Notes: generated from the letters alone by a model not told the origin. Positions 24,339-33,249 are shown, counted from the stretch's first letter. The stretch is DNA of 64,000 nucleotides from JBFLVU01 sp037444825 (GCA_037444825.1 JBBILR010000011.1:1-64000); one strand, 5' to 3'. Program-made: numbers and translations.

Positions 24339-25546
24339 TGGTCCAGGACCTGGGCGGACTCGAGCAGGAGGTGCGGCGCGACCCCCGGATGCGCCGCTTT
24401 CACGAGCTCGCCCGGGAGTACCAGCGGCTGGGCAGGATGGACGAGGCGGCGGCCCTTTGCGAGAAGGGCCTCGCCCTCAACCCCACCCAGTGGCAGGCCC
24501 GGAACCTGCTGGCCCAGATCTACCTGGCCAAAGGCCGCTTCGACGAGGCCCGGGTCCAGGTGGAGAAGGTTCTCCTGGCCCTGCCCGACAACATCCCCGC
24601 CAACCACCTGGCCGCCGACCTGTACTACGCCATGGGAGACCGGGAGCGGGCCCTGAGGCACTACAAGGTCGTGGATCTCTTCGACCCCGGCCGGGCCAAC
24701 GTGGCGGAGCGCCTCCGGGAGCTGGAGGGAGGGGGGGAGGCCCCCCCCCCGCCCACCGAGGGGGCGCCGGCTCCCGCCGGGGCTTCGCCGGCGGAGGATG
24801 CCGGAGCTCCGAAAGGCGCCGAGCCCTCCGAACCCCCTGTTCCGGAGGAGGTCTTTCCCGAGGAGGCCCCTGGGGAGGCCGAGGGGGTTTGGTCCGCCGA
24901 GGCTTCGGAAGCGGAGCTGCTTTCCGAGGCCGGGAGGGAGCCGGGGCTCCAGCCGGCGGAAGAGGCCCTGGCCGAGCCTGGCGAGCCCGCCGCCCCGCAC
25001 GACTCTCCTCTGCTCCCTGGCGAACCCCACGCCGCCTCCGATGGAGGGACAGGTACCGGCGAGCCCCGCCCGGGAGAGGCCTCCTTCCTGGACCTGCTCG
25101 AACCCGACTCCGAGGGAGGGGAAGCGCTCGCCGGGGAGCCGGCGAGTGAGGTCCCGCCCCTCGTCGAGGACACAAAGAAGGAGGACGTCCTCCTCGGCTC
25201 CGAGGACACCCAGGAGGCGGTGCTGGAACTCGACGGGGCCTCCGGGGAGGGGGGGGAGGAGGCGGAGCCGCCGGCTCCGGCCTTCAATACCGTCACCCTC
25301 GCCCAGCTCTACGAAAGCCAGGGGTATCCGGAAAAGGCCGTGGAGGTCTACCAGCGGATCCTTCTTCGGGAACCGGACAACGCCGAGGTGAGGGAGAAAG
25401 TCCGTCTCCTGCTCCGCCGCATGGCGGGGGAAGCCCCGGAGGCGCCGGCCGTCCAGCAGGAGGACGTCCGAAGGGCCCTTCGCCAAAGGCGCATTGAGGC
25501 GCTGGAGGGCTGGCTCCGCCGCGTGAGGGAGGGCTCCCATGTTTAG
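24338..25546 (+). CDS. Tetratricopeptide-repeat protein with long acidic linker
   Basis: This is a 402-residue, apparently cytoplasmic protein without a signal peptide. Three to four TPRs occupy about residues 5-125 (REYQRLGRMDEAAALCEKGL and similar), followed by an Ala/Glu/Pro/Gly-rich acidic region of about 180 residues. A further TPR lies near 310-340 (LAQLYESQGYPEKAVEVYQR), ahead of a basic C-terminus. TPR proteins are scaffolds, often for pilus assembly (compare PilF/PilW). The start overlaps the lipoprotein stop by one base (TGATG), and the end overlaps the Roadblock gene by eight bases. Confidence 0.8.
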   Translation: MVQDLGGLEQEVRRDPRMRRFHELAREYQRLGRMDEAAALCEKGLALNPTQWQARNLLAQIYLAKGRFDEARVQVEKVLLALPDNIPANHLAADLYYAMGDRERALRHYKVVDLFDPGRANVAERLRELEGGGEAPPPPTEGAPAPAGASPAEDAGAPKGAEPSEPPVPEEVFPEEAPGEAEGVWSAEASEAELLSEAGREPGLQPAEEALAEPGEPAAPHDSPLLPGEPHAASDGGTGTGEPRPGEASFLDLLEPDSEGGEALAGEPASEVPPLVEDTKKEDVLLGSEDTQEAVLELDGASGEGGEEAEPPAPAFNTVTLAQLYESQGYPEKAVEVYQRILLREPDNAEVREKVRLLLRRMAGEAPEAPAVQQEDVRRALRQRRIEALEGWLRRVREGSHV

Positions 25547-25892
25547 CGTCTTGTTCGACGAACTCCACAGATCGGTGCCGGGGCTGAAGGCCGTCTCCGT
25601 CGTCGGCGACGACGGCATCGAGGTGGACGGAAGGCGCTACGAGGAGCTTCCCCAGGAAGTCCTCAGCGCCGAGATGAACGGCCTGCTCAAGACGCTGAAG
25701 CGGCTTCGCGAGGAGATCGCCCTGGGCGCCCCCCGGGATCTCGTCATCCGGACCGACGCCGAGGTCCTTCTCCTCTGCCCCCTCCAGGGCGGGCTGTCGG
25801 TGCTCGTGGTGGCGGGGGAGGGGACGTCGGCGGGCCTGGCGCGGTACCACGTCCAGCGCCTTGCGCACCGCTTCGTGGAGGCCTTACAATAA
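25539..25892 (+). CDS. Roadblock/LC7-like domain protein
   Basis: The 117-residue protein has the beta-alpha order of the Roadblock/LC7 fold: LFDELHRSVPGLKAVSVV at the start, a long helix with EMNGLLKTLKRLREE, two hydrophobic strands (EVLLLCPL and LSVLVVAGE) and a final helix. Bacterial Roadblock proteins such as MglB regulate small GTPases that set pilus polarity. No mglA-like GTPase is in the window. Overlap with the TPR gene suggests the two work together. The assignment rests on fold-like pattern only. Confidence 0.6.
   Translation: MFSVLFDELHRSVPGLKAVSVVGDDGIEVDGRRYEELPQEVLSAEMNGLLKTLKRLREEIALGAPRDLVIRTDAEVLLLCPLQGGLSVLVVAGEGTSAGLARYHVQRLAHRFVEALQ
25861..25890 (+). promoter_or_regulatory. 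Possible internal promoter for efp
   Basis: TACAAT (25885-25890) is a good -10, and TTGCGC (25861-25866) is a weak -35 at an 18-base spacing. It lies inside the end of the Roadblock gene, 21 bases before efp, and would uncouple efp from the pil genes. Confidence 0.35.
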
Positions 25893-25911
25893 AGGTTCGG
25901 AGGGAATCCCC

Positions 25912-26475
25912 ATGGGCGTGATCACCAGCAACCAAATCCGGAAAGGCGTCAAACTGCTCATCGACGGCGACGCGTACGAAGTGGTGGACGTGGACCACGT
26001 GAAGCCGGGAAAAGGCTCGGCCTTCGCCCGGGCCAGGGTCCGCAACCTCAAGACCGGCCAGGTCCTCGAGAAGACCGTCAAGGCCGGGGACAAGGTGGAG
26101 ACCGCCGAGACCCAGGAATCGCGGATGCAGTTCCTCTACAAGGAGGGGGACCAGTACCACTTCATGGACCAGAACACCTTCGAGCAGATCACCATCCCCG
26201 AGGAGGTCCTGGGGGACGCCGTGAACTACCTGGCCGAAAACCTGGAGGTGAGCGTCCTCCTCCACGACGGCGAGCCCTTGGGGGTGGAACTCCCCAACTT
26301 CGTCACCCTCACCATCGTGGACACGGAGCCGGGCTTCAAGGGCGACACCGTCTCCGGCGGGAAGCCCGCCAAGTGCGACACCGGCGCCGTGGTGAACGTC
26401 CCCTTCCACCTCAACGTGGGGGACAAGATCGTCGTGGACACCCGCGACGGAAGCTACCGGGAGAAGGTCGGCTAG
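25912..26475 (+). CDS. efp: Translation elongation factor P
   Basis: EF-P rescues ribosomes stalled at polyproline. The 187 residues show the three-domain layout, with loop PGKGSAF near residues 32-38; the Lys is the position modified in many bacteria. I see no epmA, epmB or earP gene in the window. The ATG at 25912 follows CGGAGGGA; a frame extending to 25861 is rejected because it is not EF-P-like. Proline-rich proteins encoded nearby (SPOR, TPR, PilQ linkers) are plausible clients. A strong terminator follows. Confidence 0.96.
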   Translation: MGVITSNQIRKGVKLLIDGDAYEVVDVDHVKPGKGSAFARARVRNLKTGQVLEKTVKAGDKVETAETQESRMQFLYKEGDQYHFMDQNTFEQITIPEEVLGDAVNYLAENLEVSVLLHDGEPLGVELPNFVTLTIVDTEPGFKGDTVSGGKPAKCDTGAVVNVPFHLNVGDKIVVDTRDGSYREKVG

Positions 26476-26491
26476 GGGCGGTTTGGAGCCG

Positions 26492-26530
26492 AAAAAAAGG
26501 CCGGGGCCTTCGCCCCGGCCTTGTTCTTTC
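26492..26530. terminator. Bidirectional intrinsic terminator between efp and the DUF1573 gene
   Basis: GGCCGGGGC-CTTC-GCCCCGGCC forms a perfect 9-bp stem. It is preceded by seven A and followed by TTGTTCTTT, so it can stop transcription of efp from the left and of the minus-strand gene from the right. Confidence 0.8.
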
Positions 26531-26542
26531 CCGGGAGAGTGG

Positions 26543-27661
26543 CTAAAAAACCTTCCCCCGCACCGGAACCTCCAGGGTTCCCTTGGAGGTCTCGATGGTC
26601 ACCTTCCCTTCGAAGGCGCCCACCTTCAGGGGCGGGTTGAGCTTCAGTTTGACCGTGTACCGCTGGTTGGGGGTGATGGGGGTCACCTCGGCGGTGAGGT
26701 TCTTGAGGGAGGACGTCACCCCTTTGACCTCCAGCTCGGGGCCCATCTCGTAGGCCACGGTGATGGTCTTGTTCAGGGCGATGTCGTCGGGGTGGTCGTT
26801 GACGTAGGAGGCGTTGAGGCCCGCGAAGGTGACCTGGGTCGGGTAGACGGTCAACGGCGGGCGGATGGTGCCGAAGAGGTTGAGGTTCAACGTCTCCGCC
26901 TTGGGGTGGGTGGTGGTCAACACGAAGCGCCCGTTGAGGGGGCCTGGGGCGTGGTCCGCGGGAACCGCCACCTTCAGGGTGGCGGACTTCTTGTCCTCGC
27001 TGCGGGTCAGGTCCCACTGCAGGGCGGGGTCGTCGGCCTGCACCGACTTGATCTCGAAGGGGGTGCCGTCGGCGGAGGCGATGGTGAAGGTCCTTTCCTG
27101 GGGCTGTCCCTGGAAAACGAGGCCCAACTGCTGGTTCTCGGAGGGCTGAACGTCGAGGATGGCCTTGAGGGTCGCCTTGATGGCCAGCTGGAAGGAGGCC
27201 ATCTTGGGGTCGTTGGTGGAGACGTTGATGGTCTTGTGGATGGTTCCGGAGAATCCGGTGGTGTTGACCTTGGCGGAGATCTTCCCGGTCTTGCCCGGCT
27301 CGATCTTCTGGTCGTAGCCGGTGGTGGTGCAGCCGCAGGAGGGCTGGACGCGGAGGATCTCCAGGATCCCCTTGCCCTTGTTCTCGATGACGAAGGCGTG
27401 TTCGATGACCGCCCCTTTCTCCACCTGTCCGGCGTCGAAGACCATCTCCGGGACGCTGGCCTCCGGGAGGTCGCCGGAGGGCGGGACGGCCTCCTGTTGC
27501 CCCGCGGGCGGGGCCGTGGGGGGCATGGGAGGGGTCTTTTCCCGGGCGGGCGGCGCCGGAGGGGCCTGGGGAGAAGGCTCCTCCCCCGCGAAGGCGGCGG
27601 CGGCCAGCGCGCAGACGAGCAGGAAGGTGGAAACCATCAAGAGACCTTTACGTTTCTTCAT
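26543..27661 (-). CDS. Secreted DUF1573 domain protein
   Basis: The 372-residue protein has a signal peptide (basic MKKRK start, cleavage near AFA, 26), a Pro-rich spacer (about 28-65) and an Ig-like DUF1573 domain. That domain has the hallmark SCGCTTTGYD, a Cys-x-Cys turn, near 105-115 and the strand THKTI/INVSTNDP. Two further beta-sandwich modules follow. DUF1573 proteins are common in Bacteroidota and Acidobacteriota; their function is not established. The ATG at 27661 follows GAGGAGG. It is the last gene of the long minus-strand run, 51 bases after nadK. Confidence 0.8.
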   Translation of the reverse strand: MKKRKGLLMVSTFLLVCALAAAAFAGEEPSPQAPPAPPAREKTPPMPPTAPPAGQQEAVPPSGDLPEASVPEMVFDAGQVEKGAVIEHAFVIENKGKGILEILRVQPSCGCTTTGYDQKIEPGKTGKISAKVNTTGFSGTIHKTINVSTNDPKMASFQLAIKATLKAILDVQPSENQQLGLVFQGQPQERTFTIASADGTPFEIKSVQADDPALQWDLTRSEDKKSATLKVAVPADHAPGPLNGRFVLTTTHPKAETLNLNLFGTIRPPLTVYPTQVTFAGLNASYVNDHPDDIALNKTITVAYEMGPELEVKGVTSSLKNLTAEVTPITPNQRYTVKLKLNPPLKVGAFEGKVTIETSKGTLEVPVRGKVF

Positions 27662-27712
27662 GCGGGAACCTCCTCGAAGACCCATCCAGTCTAGCCCTTT
27701 CCGCCGCTCCGA

Positions 27713-28615
27713 TCAACGGGGGCGGCCGTTCCGGCCGTTGGGGGGCGCCGATCCCCACCCCAGCTTCTCCCGAAGGAGGGCGAAGTAGGACCTTCCGGGA
27801 GGGACCACCAACGGCACCGAAGCGCGGGCCCGGGTGACGAGCACCCGGTCCCCCTTTTCCATGGGGTGGCCCTGCTGGCCGTCCACGGTGAGGTGCACCG
27901 CCCCCGACTCCTCCAAAAGGGTGACCTCCACCCCCGACCGCCCGTCCACCAGAAGGGGGCGCATGGTGAGGGTGTGGGGGCAGAGGGGGGTCACCAGGAG
28001 GGCGCCGATGCCCGGCGTGACGATGGGCCCTCCCGCCGACAGGTTGTAGGCGGTGGAGCCCGTGGGGGTGGCGACGATGACGCCGTCGCCCCGCATGGCG
28101 GTGAGGAGATCCCCCCCCACGTCCACCCGGACCTCGATCATGCGGGCCAGCGTCGTCTTGGCCACCACCGCGTCGTTGAGCCCGAGAAAGGAGGCCAGAA
28201 CCTTTCCGTTTCGGGCCAGGCGGACCCGAAGCATCATCCTTCGCTCCACGGGAATGGGGCCCCTCAGGCAGGAGAGGACCGCCCGCTCCATCTCGGAGGC
28301 GCTCACCTCCGTGAGGAAGCCCAGGTTCCCCAGGTTGACGCCCAGGATGGGGGCCGTCCTCCGGCCGGAGTGGCGGGCCACCGAAAGCAGGGTCCCGTCT
28401 CCCCCCAGGACCACGAGAAGATCCACCTTCCGGGGCATCTCCGCACGGGTGACCACGGGGAGGCCGGAGCGCCCCGCGAGCCGGGCCGCCTCTCCGTCCA
28501 AGACCACCTCCACACCCTTTCGCCGGAGCAGTCCCAGAAGGTCTTGGAGCAGCGGTAGGCGGCCCGCAACCTGAGGCTTGGCGACGATTCCGACGGTCCG
28601 GACCTTAGAGGTCAT
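27713..28615 (-). CDS. nadK: NAD kinase
   Basis: The enzyme phosphorylates NAD to NADP. The 300-residue protein shows the GGDGT motif (VVLGGDGTLL), the NE/ND-type region (FLGLNDAVV), the glycine-rich TPTGSTAYNLSAGGPIV motif and HTLTMRPL. The ATG at 28615 overlaps the tlyA stop (ATGA). A tlyA-nadK pairing, often followed by recN, is common in many bacteria; recN is absent here. Confidence 0.94.
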   Translation of the reverse strand: MTSKVRTVGIVAKPQVAGRLPLLQDLLGLLRRKGVEVVLDGEAARLAGRSGLPVVTRAEMPRKVDLLVVLGGDGTLLSVARHSGRRTAPILGVNLGNLGFLTEVSASEMERAVLSCLRGPIPVERRMMLRVRLARNGKVLASFLGLNDAVVAKTTLARMIEVRVDVGGDLLTAMRGDGVIVATPTGSTAYNLSAGGPIVTPGIGALLVTPLCPHTLTMRPLLVDGRSGVEVTLLEESGAVHLTVDGQQGHPMEKGDRVLVTRARASVPLVVPPGRSYFALLREKLGWGSAPPNGRNGRPR

Positions 28616-29352
28616 GGGGAAGCGGCCCCCGCTTTCAGGAGCAGAAAGATCTCCACGTTTCCCTTGGGCCCCTTCACGATGGACTCCACGGTGGCCTCTG
28701 CAGTATACCCGAGCGCCTGAGCCGCCTCCACCACCGCCCGGACCGCCCCCCACCGGACGGCGTCGTCCCGGACCACGCCCCCCTTTCCCACCGCCCCGCG
28801 CCCGGCCTCGAACTGCGGCTTGACCAGGGCGAGGACGGCGGCGTGGGGGGAAGCCCTGCGGATGGCGGGGAGCAGGAGGCGGAGGGAGATGAAGGAGGCG
28901 TCCACCACCACGAGGTCCACCGGCTCGGGGAAGAAGCCCTCCGGGAGGTATCGGGCGTTGACCTCCTCGTAGGACACCACCCGCGGGTCTTCCCTCAGGC
29001 GTTCGTGGAGCTGGCCCTTCCCCACGTCCACCGCGAAAACCCGCCGGGCCCCCCTCTCCAGAAGGCAGTGGGTGAAGCCGCCGGTGGAGGCGCCGATGTC
29101 GGCGCAGACGAGACCCTCCACCGGCAGGGAGAGGGCGTCCAGCGCCCCCTCCAGCTTGAGGCCCCCCCGGCTCACGTAGGGACAGGCCCTCCCCCGGACC
29201 TCCAAGGGGGCCTCCTCGTCCACCTTCTGGCCGGCCTTCTCGATTCGGTGGTCCCCCGAGTAGACCGCCCCCGCGAGGATCAACGCCTGGGCCTTCTCCC
29301 GCGAGGGGGCGAGGCCCCTTCTCACCAACAGGAGGTCGGCCCGCTCGCTCAA
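28612..29352 (-). CDS. tlyA: TlyA-family rRNA 2'-O-methyltransferase
   Basis: The 246-residue protein has an N-terminal S4 RNA-binding domain (ADLLLVRRG to about 60) and a FtsJ-like methyltransferase domain. The SAM motif is DIGASTGGFTHCLLE, the conserved KPQFEAGR segment is present, and so are SRGGLKLEGAL and KGNVEIFLLL. TlyA methylates 16S and/or 23S rRNA in other bacteria. The start is TTG at 29352, overlapping the ispA stop by four bases (TTGA), which fits the coupling pattern in this operon. Confidence 0.9.
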   Translation of the reverse strand: MSERADLLLVRRGLAPSREKAQALILAGAVYSGDHRIEKAGQKVDEEAPLEVRGRACPYVSRGGLKLEGALDALSLPVEGLVCADIGASTGGFTHCLLERGARRVFAVDVGKGQLHERLREDPRVVSYEEVNARYLPEGFFPEPVDLVVVDASFISLRLLLPAIRRASPHAAVLALVKPQFEAGRGAVGKGGVVRDDAVRWGAVRAVVEAAQALGYTAEATVESIVKGPKGNVEIFLLLKAGAASP

Positions 29353-30242
29353 CGGCCCCGCCCCACCACGAAATGGGCCAGTTCCCGGAGGTCCTGGCAC
29401 TCGGGGCCGAAGCCGTCCAGGGCGCGCAGGGCTTTCGACAGGAGGTCCCGGGCTGCCCGCCGGGCCCCGTCCAGTCCCCACAGGGCCACGAAGGTGGCCT
29501 TTTCCTGGGCGGCGTCCTTCCCGGCGGTCTTCCCCAGGGAGGCGTCGGTGCCCGTGGCGTCGAGGATGTCGTCCACGACTTGAAAGGCGAGTCCCAGGAC
29601 TTCCCCGTAGCGTTTCAGGGCCTTCCGGCGGGGGGCGGGGGCCCCCGCCCAGTGGGCGCCGCAAAGGAGGCAGGCTTCGAGGAAGCGGCCGGTCTTCATG
29701 CGGTGCAGGCGCTCCAGGAGGGGGGCGTCCACCGCCTTCCCGGTTCCGGTGAGACGGAGGTCCAGGGCCTGCCCGCCGGCCATGCCCGCCGTGCCCAGGG
29801 CCTCCAGGACCTCCCGCGTCACCCGGTTGCGCCGCGCCGTCCACCGCCCCCCCCGCGGTTCCGAGGCCAGGAGGTAGGCTCCCAGGGTCTGGAGGGCGTC
29901 TCCCGCCAGAATGGCCGTGGCCTCGCCGAAGACCACGTGGCAGGTGGGCCTGCCCCGCCGCAGGGTGTCGTCGTCCATGGCGGGGAGGTCGTCGTGGACG
30001 AGGCTGTAGGTGTGGAGGAGCTCCAGGGCGCAGGCGGCCGGCAGGACGGCGTCCGTTTCCCGGCCCCCGCAGGCCTCGTACGCCGCCAGCGCCAGCGCGG
30101 GGCGGATCCTCTTTCCGCCGGCGAGAACGCTGTGGCGCATGGCGGCGTGAAGTTCCGCCGGCTCCACGTCGGCGGCGGGGAGGAGGCGGTCGAGGGTCTC
30201 CTCGATGGGGCCCTTCCAGCGTTCGAGGACCGCGGGGATCAT
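29349..30242 (-). CDS. ispA: Polyprenyl diphosphate synthase (farnesyl/geranylgeranyl type)
   Basis: It condenses IPP with allylic diphosphates for isoprenoid precursors. The 297-residue helical protein carries the first Asp-rich motif DDLPAMDDD near 88, the GKRIRPAL substrate loop and the second Asp-rich motif DDILD near 228. The two residues DL precede LPAMDD in the usual short-chain form, so the product is probably C15 or C20, though chain length cannot be fixed by eye. An xseB-ispA pair is widespread; here dxs is replaced downstream by tlyA. The start overlaps the xseB stop (ATGA). Confidence 0.92.
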   Translation of the reverse strand: MIPAVLERWKGPIEETLDRLLPAADVEPAELHAAMRHSVLAGGKRIRPALALAAYEACGGRETDAVLPAACALELLHTYSLVHDDLPAMDDDTLRRGRPTCHVVFGEATAILAGDALQTLGAYLLASEPRGGRWTARRNRVTREVLEALGTAGMAGGQALDLRLTGTGKAVDAPLLERLHRMKTGRFLEACLLCGAHWAGAPAPRRKALKRYGEVLGLAFQVVDDILDATGTDASLGKTAGKDAAQEKATFVALWGLDGARRAARDLLSKALRALDGFGPECQDLRELAHFVVGRGR

Positions 30243-30502
30243 GGCTGCCCGCCGTCCGAAGGGGAGTCCCCCGGGGGCGTTTCCAGGGGAACCTCCGCCG
30301 GCGGTTCCCCCTCCAGAAGGCGGGTCACCCGAAGGGAGGCTTCGGAGAGGGATTTCTGGAGGTCCCGCGCGAGGGCGAGGCCCCTCTCGAAAAGGGCCAG
30401 GCTTTCCTCCAGGGGCAGGCTGCCGTCCTCCAGCCTTCGGACGAGACCTTCCAGCTCGGAGAGGCGGCTTTCGAAGTCCTTGGGGGCGGCTTTTTTCGCC
30501 AT
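30239..30502 (-). CDS. xseB: Exodeoxyribonuclease VII small subunit
   Basis: The 87-residue helical protein shows the XseB pattern FESRLSELEGLVRRLEDGSLPLEESLALFERG. It forms the helical bundle of the ExoVII complex with XseA, which is encoded about 26 kb away at 56465-57919. A Pro/Glu-rich tail of about 20 residues follows. The ATG at 30502 lies two bases after the SPOR gene stop, and its TGA overlaps the ispA ATG. Confidence 0.92.
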   Translation of the reverse strand: MAKKAAPKDFESRLSELEGLVRRLEDGSLPLEESLALFERGLALARDLQKSLSEASLRVTRLLEGEPPAEVPLETPPGDSPSDGGQP

Positions 30503-30504
30503 GG

Positions 30505-31089
30505 TCACTCCGCCGGCACCACGAAGGCTCCGGAAAACCCTGATTTGCGCAGATCCTGGAGGGCCCTGTCGGCGGAGGCCCGGTCCCGAAACCCCGGCAC
30601 GAGGACCTTGTGGCGGCCCCCTTTGGAAACCACGGTGGCTCCGTATCCCAGCGCCTTCAGGCGGCCCTGGAGGTCGCGGGCGTTGGCGAGGGTGGCGAAG
30701 GCCCCGAGTTGTACGGCGAAGGCGCCGTTCCCCTGGACGACCTTTGGCGCCGGGGTGGGACGGGGTGGTGAGGGCGGGGGTTGCTCTGGGGCAGCGGGCG
30801 GGGCCACCGGTACGGCGGGGGGAGGGCTCTCGGGAAGATTCTCCTTCTTCGAGGCCGCCGGGGGGGGCTCCGGTTCCGGGAGAGGAGGGGCCGTCGGGCT
30901 TTCGGGCTGGAAGGGGCGGCGCTCCACCCGGGCCTCCGGGACCGGGGGTCGCCCCTCCTCCTCCACCGGGCGCGGCCGGGGGGAAAAGAGCCAGGAGGCC
31001 GCCGCCACGAGAAAGGCCAGGGCGAGCGAGCCGGCGGCGACCCAGAGGATCTGGCGCCCCGTGATGGCCAGGTTGTTCATGCGCGTCAC
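30505..31089 (-). CDS. SPOR-domain membrane protein
   Basis: The 194-residue protein has one N-terminal membrane segment (about 13-33), a Pro/Glu-rich periplasmic linker (about 38-118) and a C-terminal SPOR domain (AVQLGAFATLANA through GFSGAFVV). SPOR domains bind denuded peptidoglycan glycan at the division septum (FtsN, DedD). The start is GTG at 31089, preceded by GGGAGG and overlapping the DUF4388 gene stop (GTGA); an ATG lies three codons later. It is probably a division or envelope factor. Confidence 0.87.
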   Translation of the reverse strand: MTRMNNLAITGRQILWVAAGSLALAFLVAAASWLFSPRPRPVEEEGRPPVPEARVERRPFQPESPTAPPLPEPEPPPAASKKENLPESPPPAVPVAPPAAPEQPPPSPPRPTPAPKVVQGNGAFAVQLGAFATLANARDLQGRLKALGYGATVVSKGGRHKVLVPGFRDRASADRALQDLRKSGFSGAFVVPAE

Positions 31090-32192
31090 CTCTCACCTCC
31101 CGCCGCGGCGTGGCGCCGCACGTACGCGAGGATCCGGCCGTGGTCCTCCGGGGGCAGGCGCTGCTGGGCGGCAAGCACCAGCGCGTAGAGGGCCTCCTCC
31201 AGGAAGGCCAGGAGACGGCTCTCCCGCTCCTCTTCGGGGAAGCGCCGCAGGTTCCAGAGGACGAGGTCCACGTCCAGCTTTCCGAACCGGCCGAGGTCCG
31301 CCTGCCCCTCCGCCAGCTCCGGGTGGCTCCCCTGAAGGTCCCGCAGGATCGCTTCGAAGATCTCCCCCGACTCGGGGAGTCCTTCCAGGTGCCTGTGGGC
31401 GAAAGCGTAGAGGTCGTTGTACCGGTCCAGGAGGGCCTCCATCTCCTCGGGGGAGGCTGTGGCCGGTTCCCGGGCGTCTTCCTCCCGCTCCACGAGGCCC
31501 AGAGTCTTGAAGATCCAGAGGAGGCGGTAGGTTTGGAAGGCGGAGAGGTAGGAGGCCTCCACGATGGAGGCCACGGCCATGCCGTTGCGGGTGAGGGAGA
31601 GAACGTGCTCCTCGTCGGAGGTGAGGTCCAGCTCCGCCACGAAGGAGGGCAGGTCCCTCAGGCGCCTCAGGCGCGTGGACGGGGGTCCCACGGCTTCGTA
31701 GATCTGGCTCCAGGCTTCCACCCGCTGGAGGCCGCGGAAGAGGAGCACCGGGATGTCCAGGGAGAGGGTCACCATCTCCAGGGTGGAAAAAGGGGCCAGG
31801 TGGAGCCGGTAGGATCCGTTTCGGAGGGCGAAGACGGAAAAGGCGATGTCGTAGAGGTTCTGGGTGACCCCCTCCACCACCTCCTCCGGGCTCAGGGCGC
31901 CCAGGTCCACCAGGACCTGGTGAACGCTGCGCCCCCCGTGGGCGGCCTCCTGCGCCGCCAGGTAGTGGTCGAGGCTCAGGAGCCCCCGCCGGAAGAGCCC
32001 CTCCAGAAGGCCGTCGTCGGGGTCGGAGGAGGCGGCGTAGACGACGGTTCCCTCGTCGACGTACAGCGCCCGGCTCACCGCCCCGTCGGAGAGGGTGAGG
32101 ATGCCCGTCTCCCGTTGCCGGTGGAGGGACATGAGGAGCGTGGGGAGGCGGATGTCGGTGAGGTTGCCGGCGAGGGTGACGTCGGGGCTCAT
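31086..32192 (-). CDS. DUF4388 (PatA N-terminal-like) regulatory protein
   Basis: The 368-residue soluble protein begins with a DUF4388 domain (about 5-110): NLTDIRLPTLLMSLHRQRETGILTL in pattern, with a YVDEGTVVYA strand. A winged-helix-like region (about 190-240) and a helical C-terminus follow. Such domains occur in gliding and motility and in GTPase-linked regulators. It sits between a GGDEF gene (seven bases upstream) and a SPOR gene (overlapping), suggesting control of envelope or motility. No catalytic residues are visible. Confidence 0.75.
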   Translation of the reverse strand: MSPDVTLAGNLTDIRLPTLLMSLHRQRETGILTLSDGAVSRALYVDEGTVVYAASSDPDDGLLEGLFRRGLLSLDHYLAAQEAAHGGRSVHQVLVDLGALSPEEVVEGVTQNLYDIAFSVFALRNGSYRLHLAPFSTLEMVTLSLDIPVLLFRGLQRVEAWSQIYEAVGPPSTRLRRLRDLPSFVAELDLTSDEEHVLSLTRNGMAVASIVEASYLSAFQTYRLLWIFKTLGLVEREEDAREPATASPEEMEALLDRYNDLYAFAHRHLEGLPESGEIFEAILRDLQGSHPELAEGQADLGRFGKLDVDLVLWNLRRFPEEERESRLLAFLEEALYALVLAAQQRLPPEDHGRILAYVRRHAAAGGER

Positions 32193-32199
32193 CCCGTCC

Positions 32200-33249
32200 T
32201 CAGGGGAAGCGCTTCAGGGGCCGGGCCACCTGGATGTCGTTCTTGGTCTGGCTCTTGATGCGGTACATGGCCTCGTCGGCCCGCTTGATGAGGTCTTCCT
32301 TGGTGAGGGCGTGGGCGGGGTAGGAGGCCAGCCCGAAGGAGCCGGTGATCTCGATGCCCCCGGTCTCCTCCAGCAGGAAGGGGGTGGAGGCGAGGCGCTG
32401 GCGGATCCGCTCGGCCACCTCCAGGGCTCCCTCCCAAGCCGTCTCGGGAAGGACGATGCAGAACTCGTCGCCGCCGTACCGGACGACCTTGTCGATGGAG
32501 CGGACGGCGTTCATGATGCGGGCCGCCGCTTCCTGAAGGGTGCGGGAGCCCATGGCGTGGCCGAAGCGGGTGTTGACCTCCCTCAACCCGTCGAGATCCA
32601 GGAAAATGAGGCTCAAGGGGTTGTTGTACCGGCGGGCCCGTTCCATCTCCTCCGCCAGGTAGTCCTCGAAAAAGCGCCGGTTGAAGGCCAGGGTGAGGTC
32701 GTCCTTGGTGATGAGTTCGTTCATCCGCCGGGCGGTGAGGGCGTTCTTCAAGGCGAAGGAAAAGTCCGGCAGGACCCGCTCCAGCAGGCGGAAGCCCTCG
32801 GCGTGGAGCAGGGTGGTGGGGAGGTTCTCCTCCTTCACGGTGAGGACGAGGAGCCCGGCGTAGTCGTAGACGAGCTGAAGGGGGAAGAAGGCCGCGGCCC
32901 CCACCAGGGCGCCCTCATCCGGGGCGGCGGGGCGGTCCTGGCTTCCGGGGCCGTACACCTTGAACTTGGGGATCATGTCCCGGACCAGCGCCTCCACCTC
33001 GGAACGGGAGAGGCCGAAGCGGTCGGCGGCGGTACGGGTGCCCGGAAACCCCGCCCGGAAGATCCGCTCCACGTAGTGGCCCTTTTCCCCCAGGAGCATG
33101 AGGATCCCGTAGTCGGCGGCCATGTGGTGCAGGAGGGAGTTGAGGATCTCCTCCGCCACCGTCTGAAGCTCGAAGGAGCGGAAGGTCCGGGCCAGGTCCC
33201 GGTAGAGGTCCAACTCCAGGCCGGGCGGAAGCCGCCGGGGGGCCTTCAC
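32200..33249 (-). CDS. GAF-like sensor diguanylate cyclase
   Basis: The 349-residue protein has an N-terminal GAF-like sensory region (about 20-175, no membrane segment) and a GGDEF domain (about 185-340). The active site RYGGDEF is intact. An inhibitory I-site RSID sits exactly five residues ahead of it, so product feedback is expected. It should make c-di-GMP. The start is GTG at 33249 with a near-perfect AAGGAGG five bases upstream. Confidence 0.88.
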   Translation of the reverse strand: MKAPRRLPPGLELDLYRDLARTFRSFELQTVAEEILNSLLHHMAADYGILMLLGEKGHYVERIFRAGFPGTRTAADRFGLSRSEVEALVRDMIPKFKVYGPGSQDRPAAPDEGALVGAAAFFPLQLVYDYAGLLVLTVKEENLPTTLLHAEGFRLLERVLPDFSFALKNALTARRMNELITKDDLTLAFNRRFFEDYLAEEMERARRYNNPLSLIFLDLDGLREVNTRFGHAMGSRTLQEAAARIMNAVRSIDKVVRYGGDEFCIVLPETAWEGALEVAERIRQRLASTPFLLEETGGIEITGSFGLASYPAHALTKEDLIKRADEAMYRIKSQTKNDIQVARPLKRFP

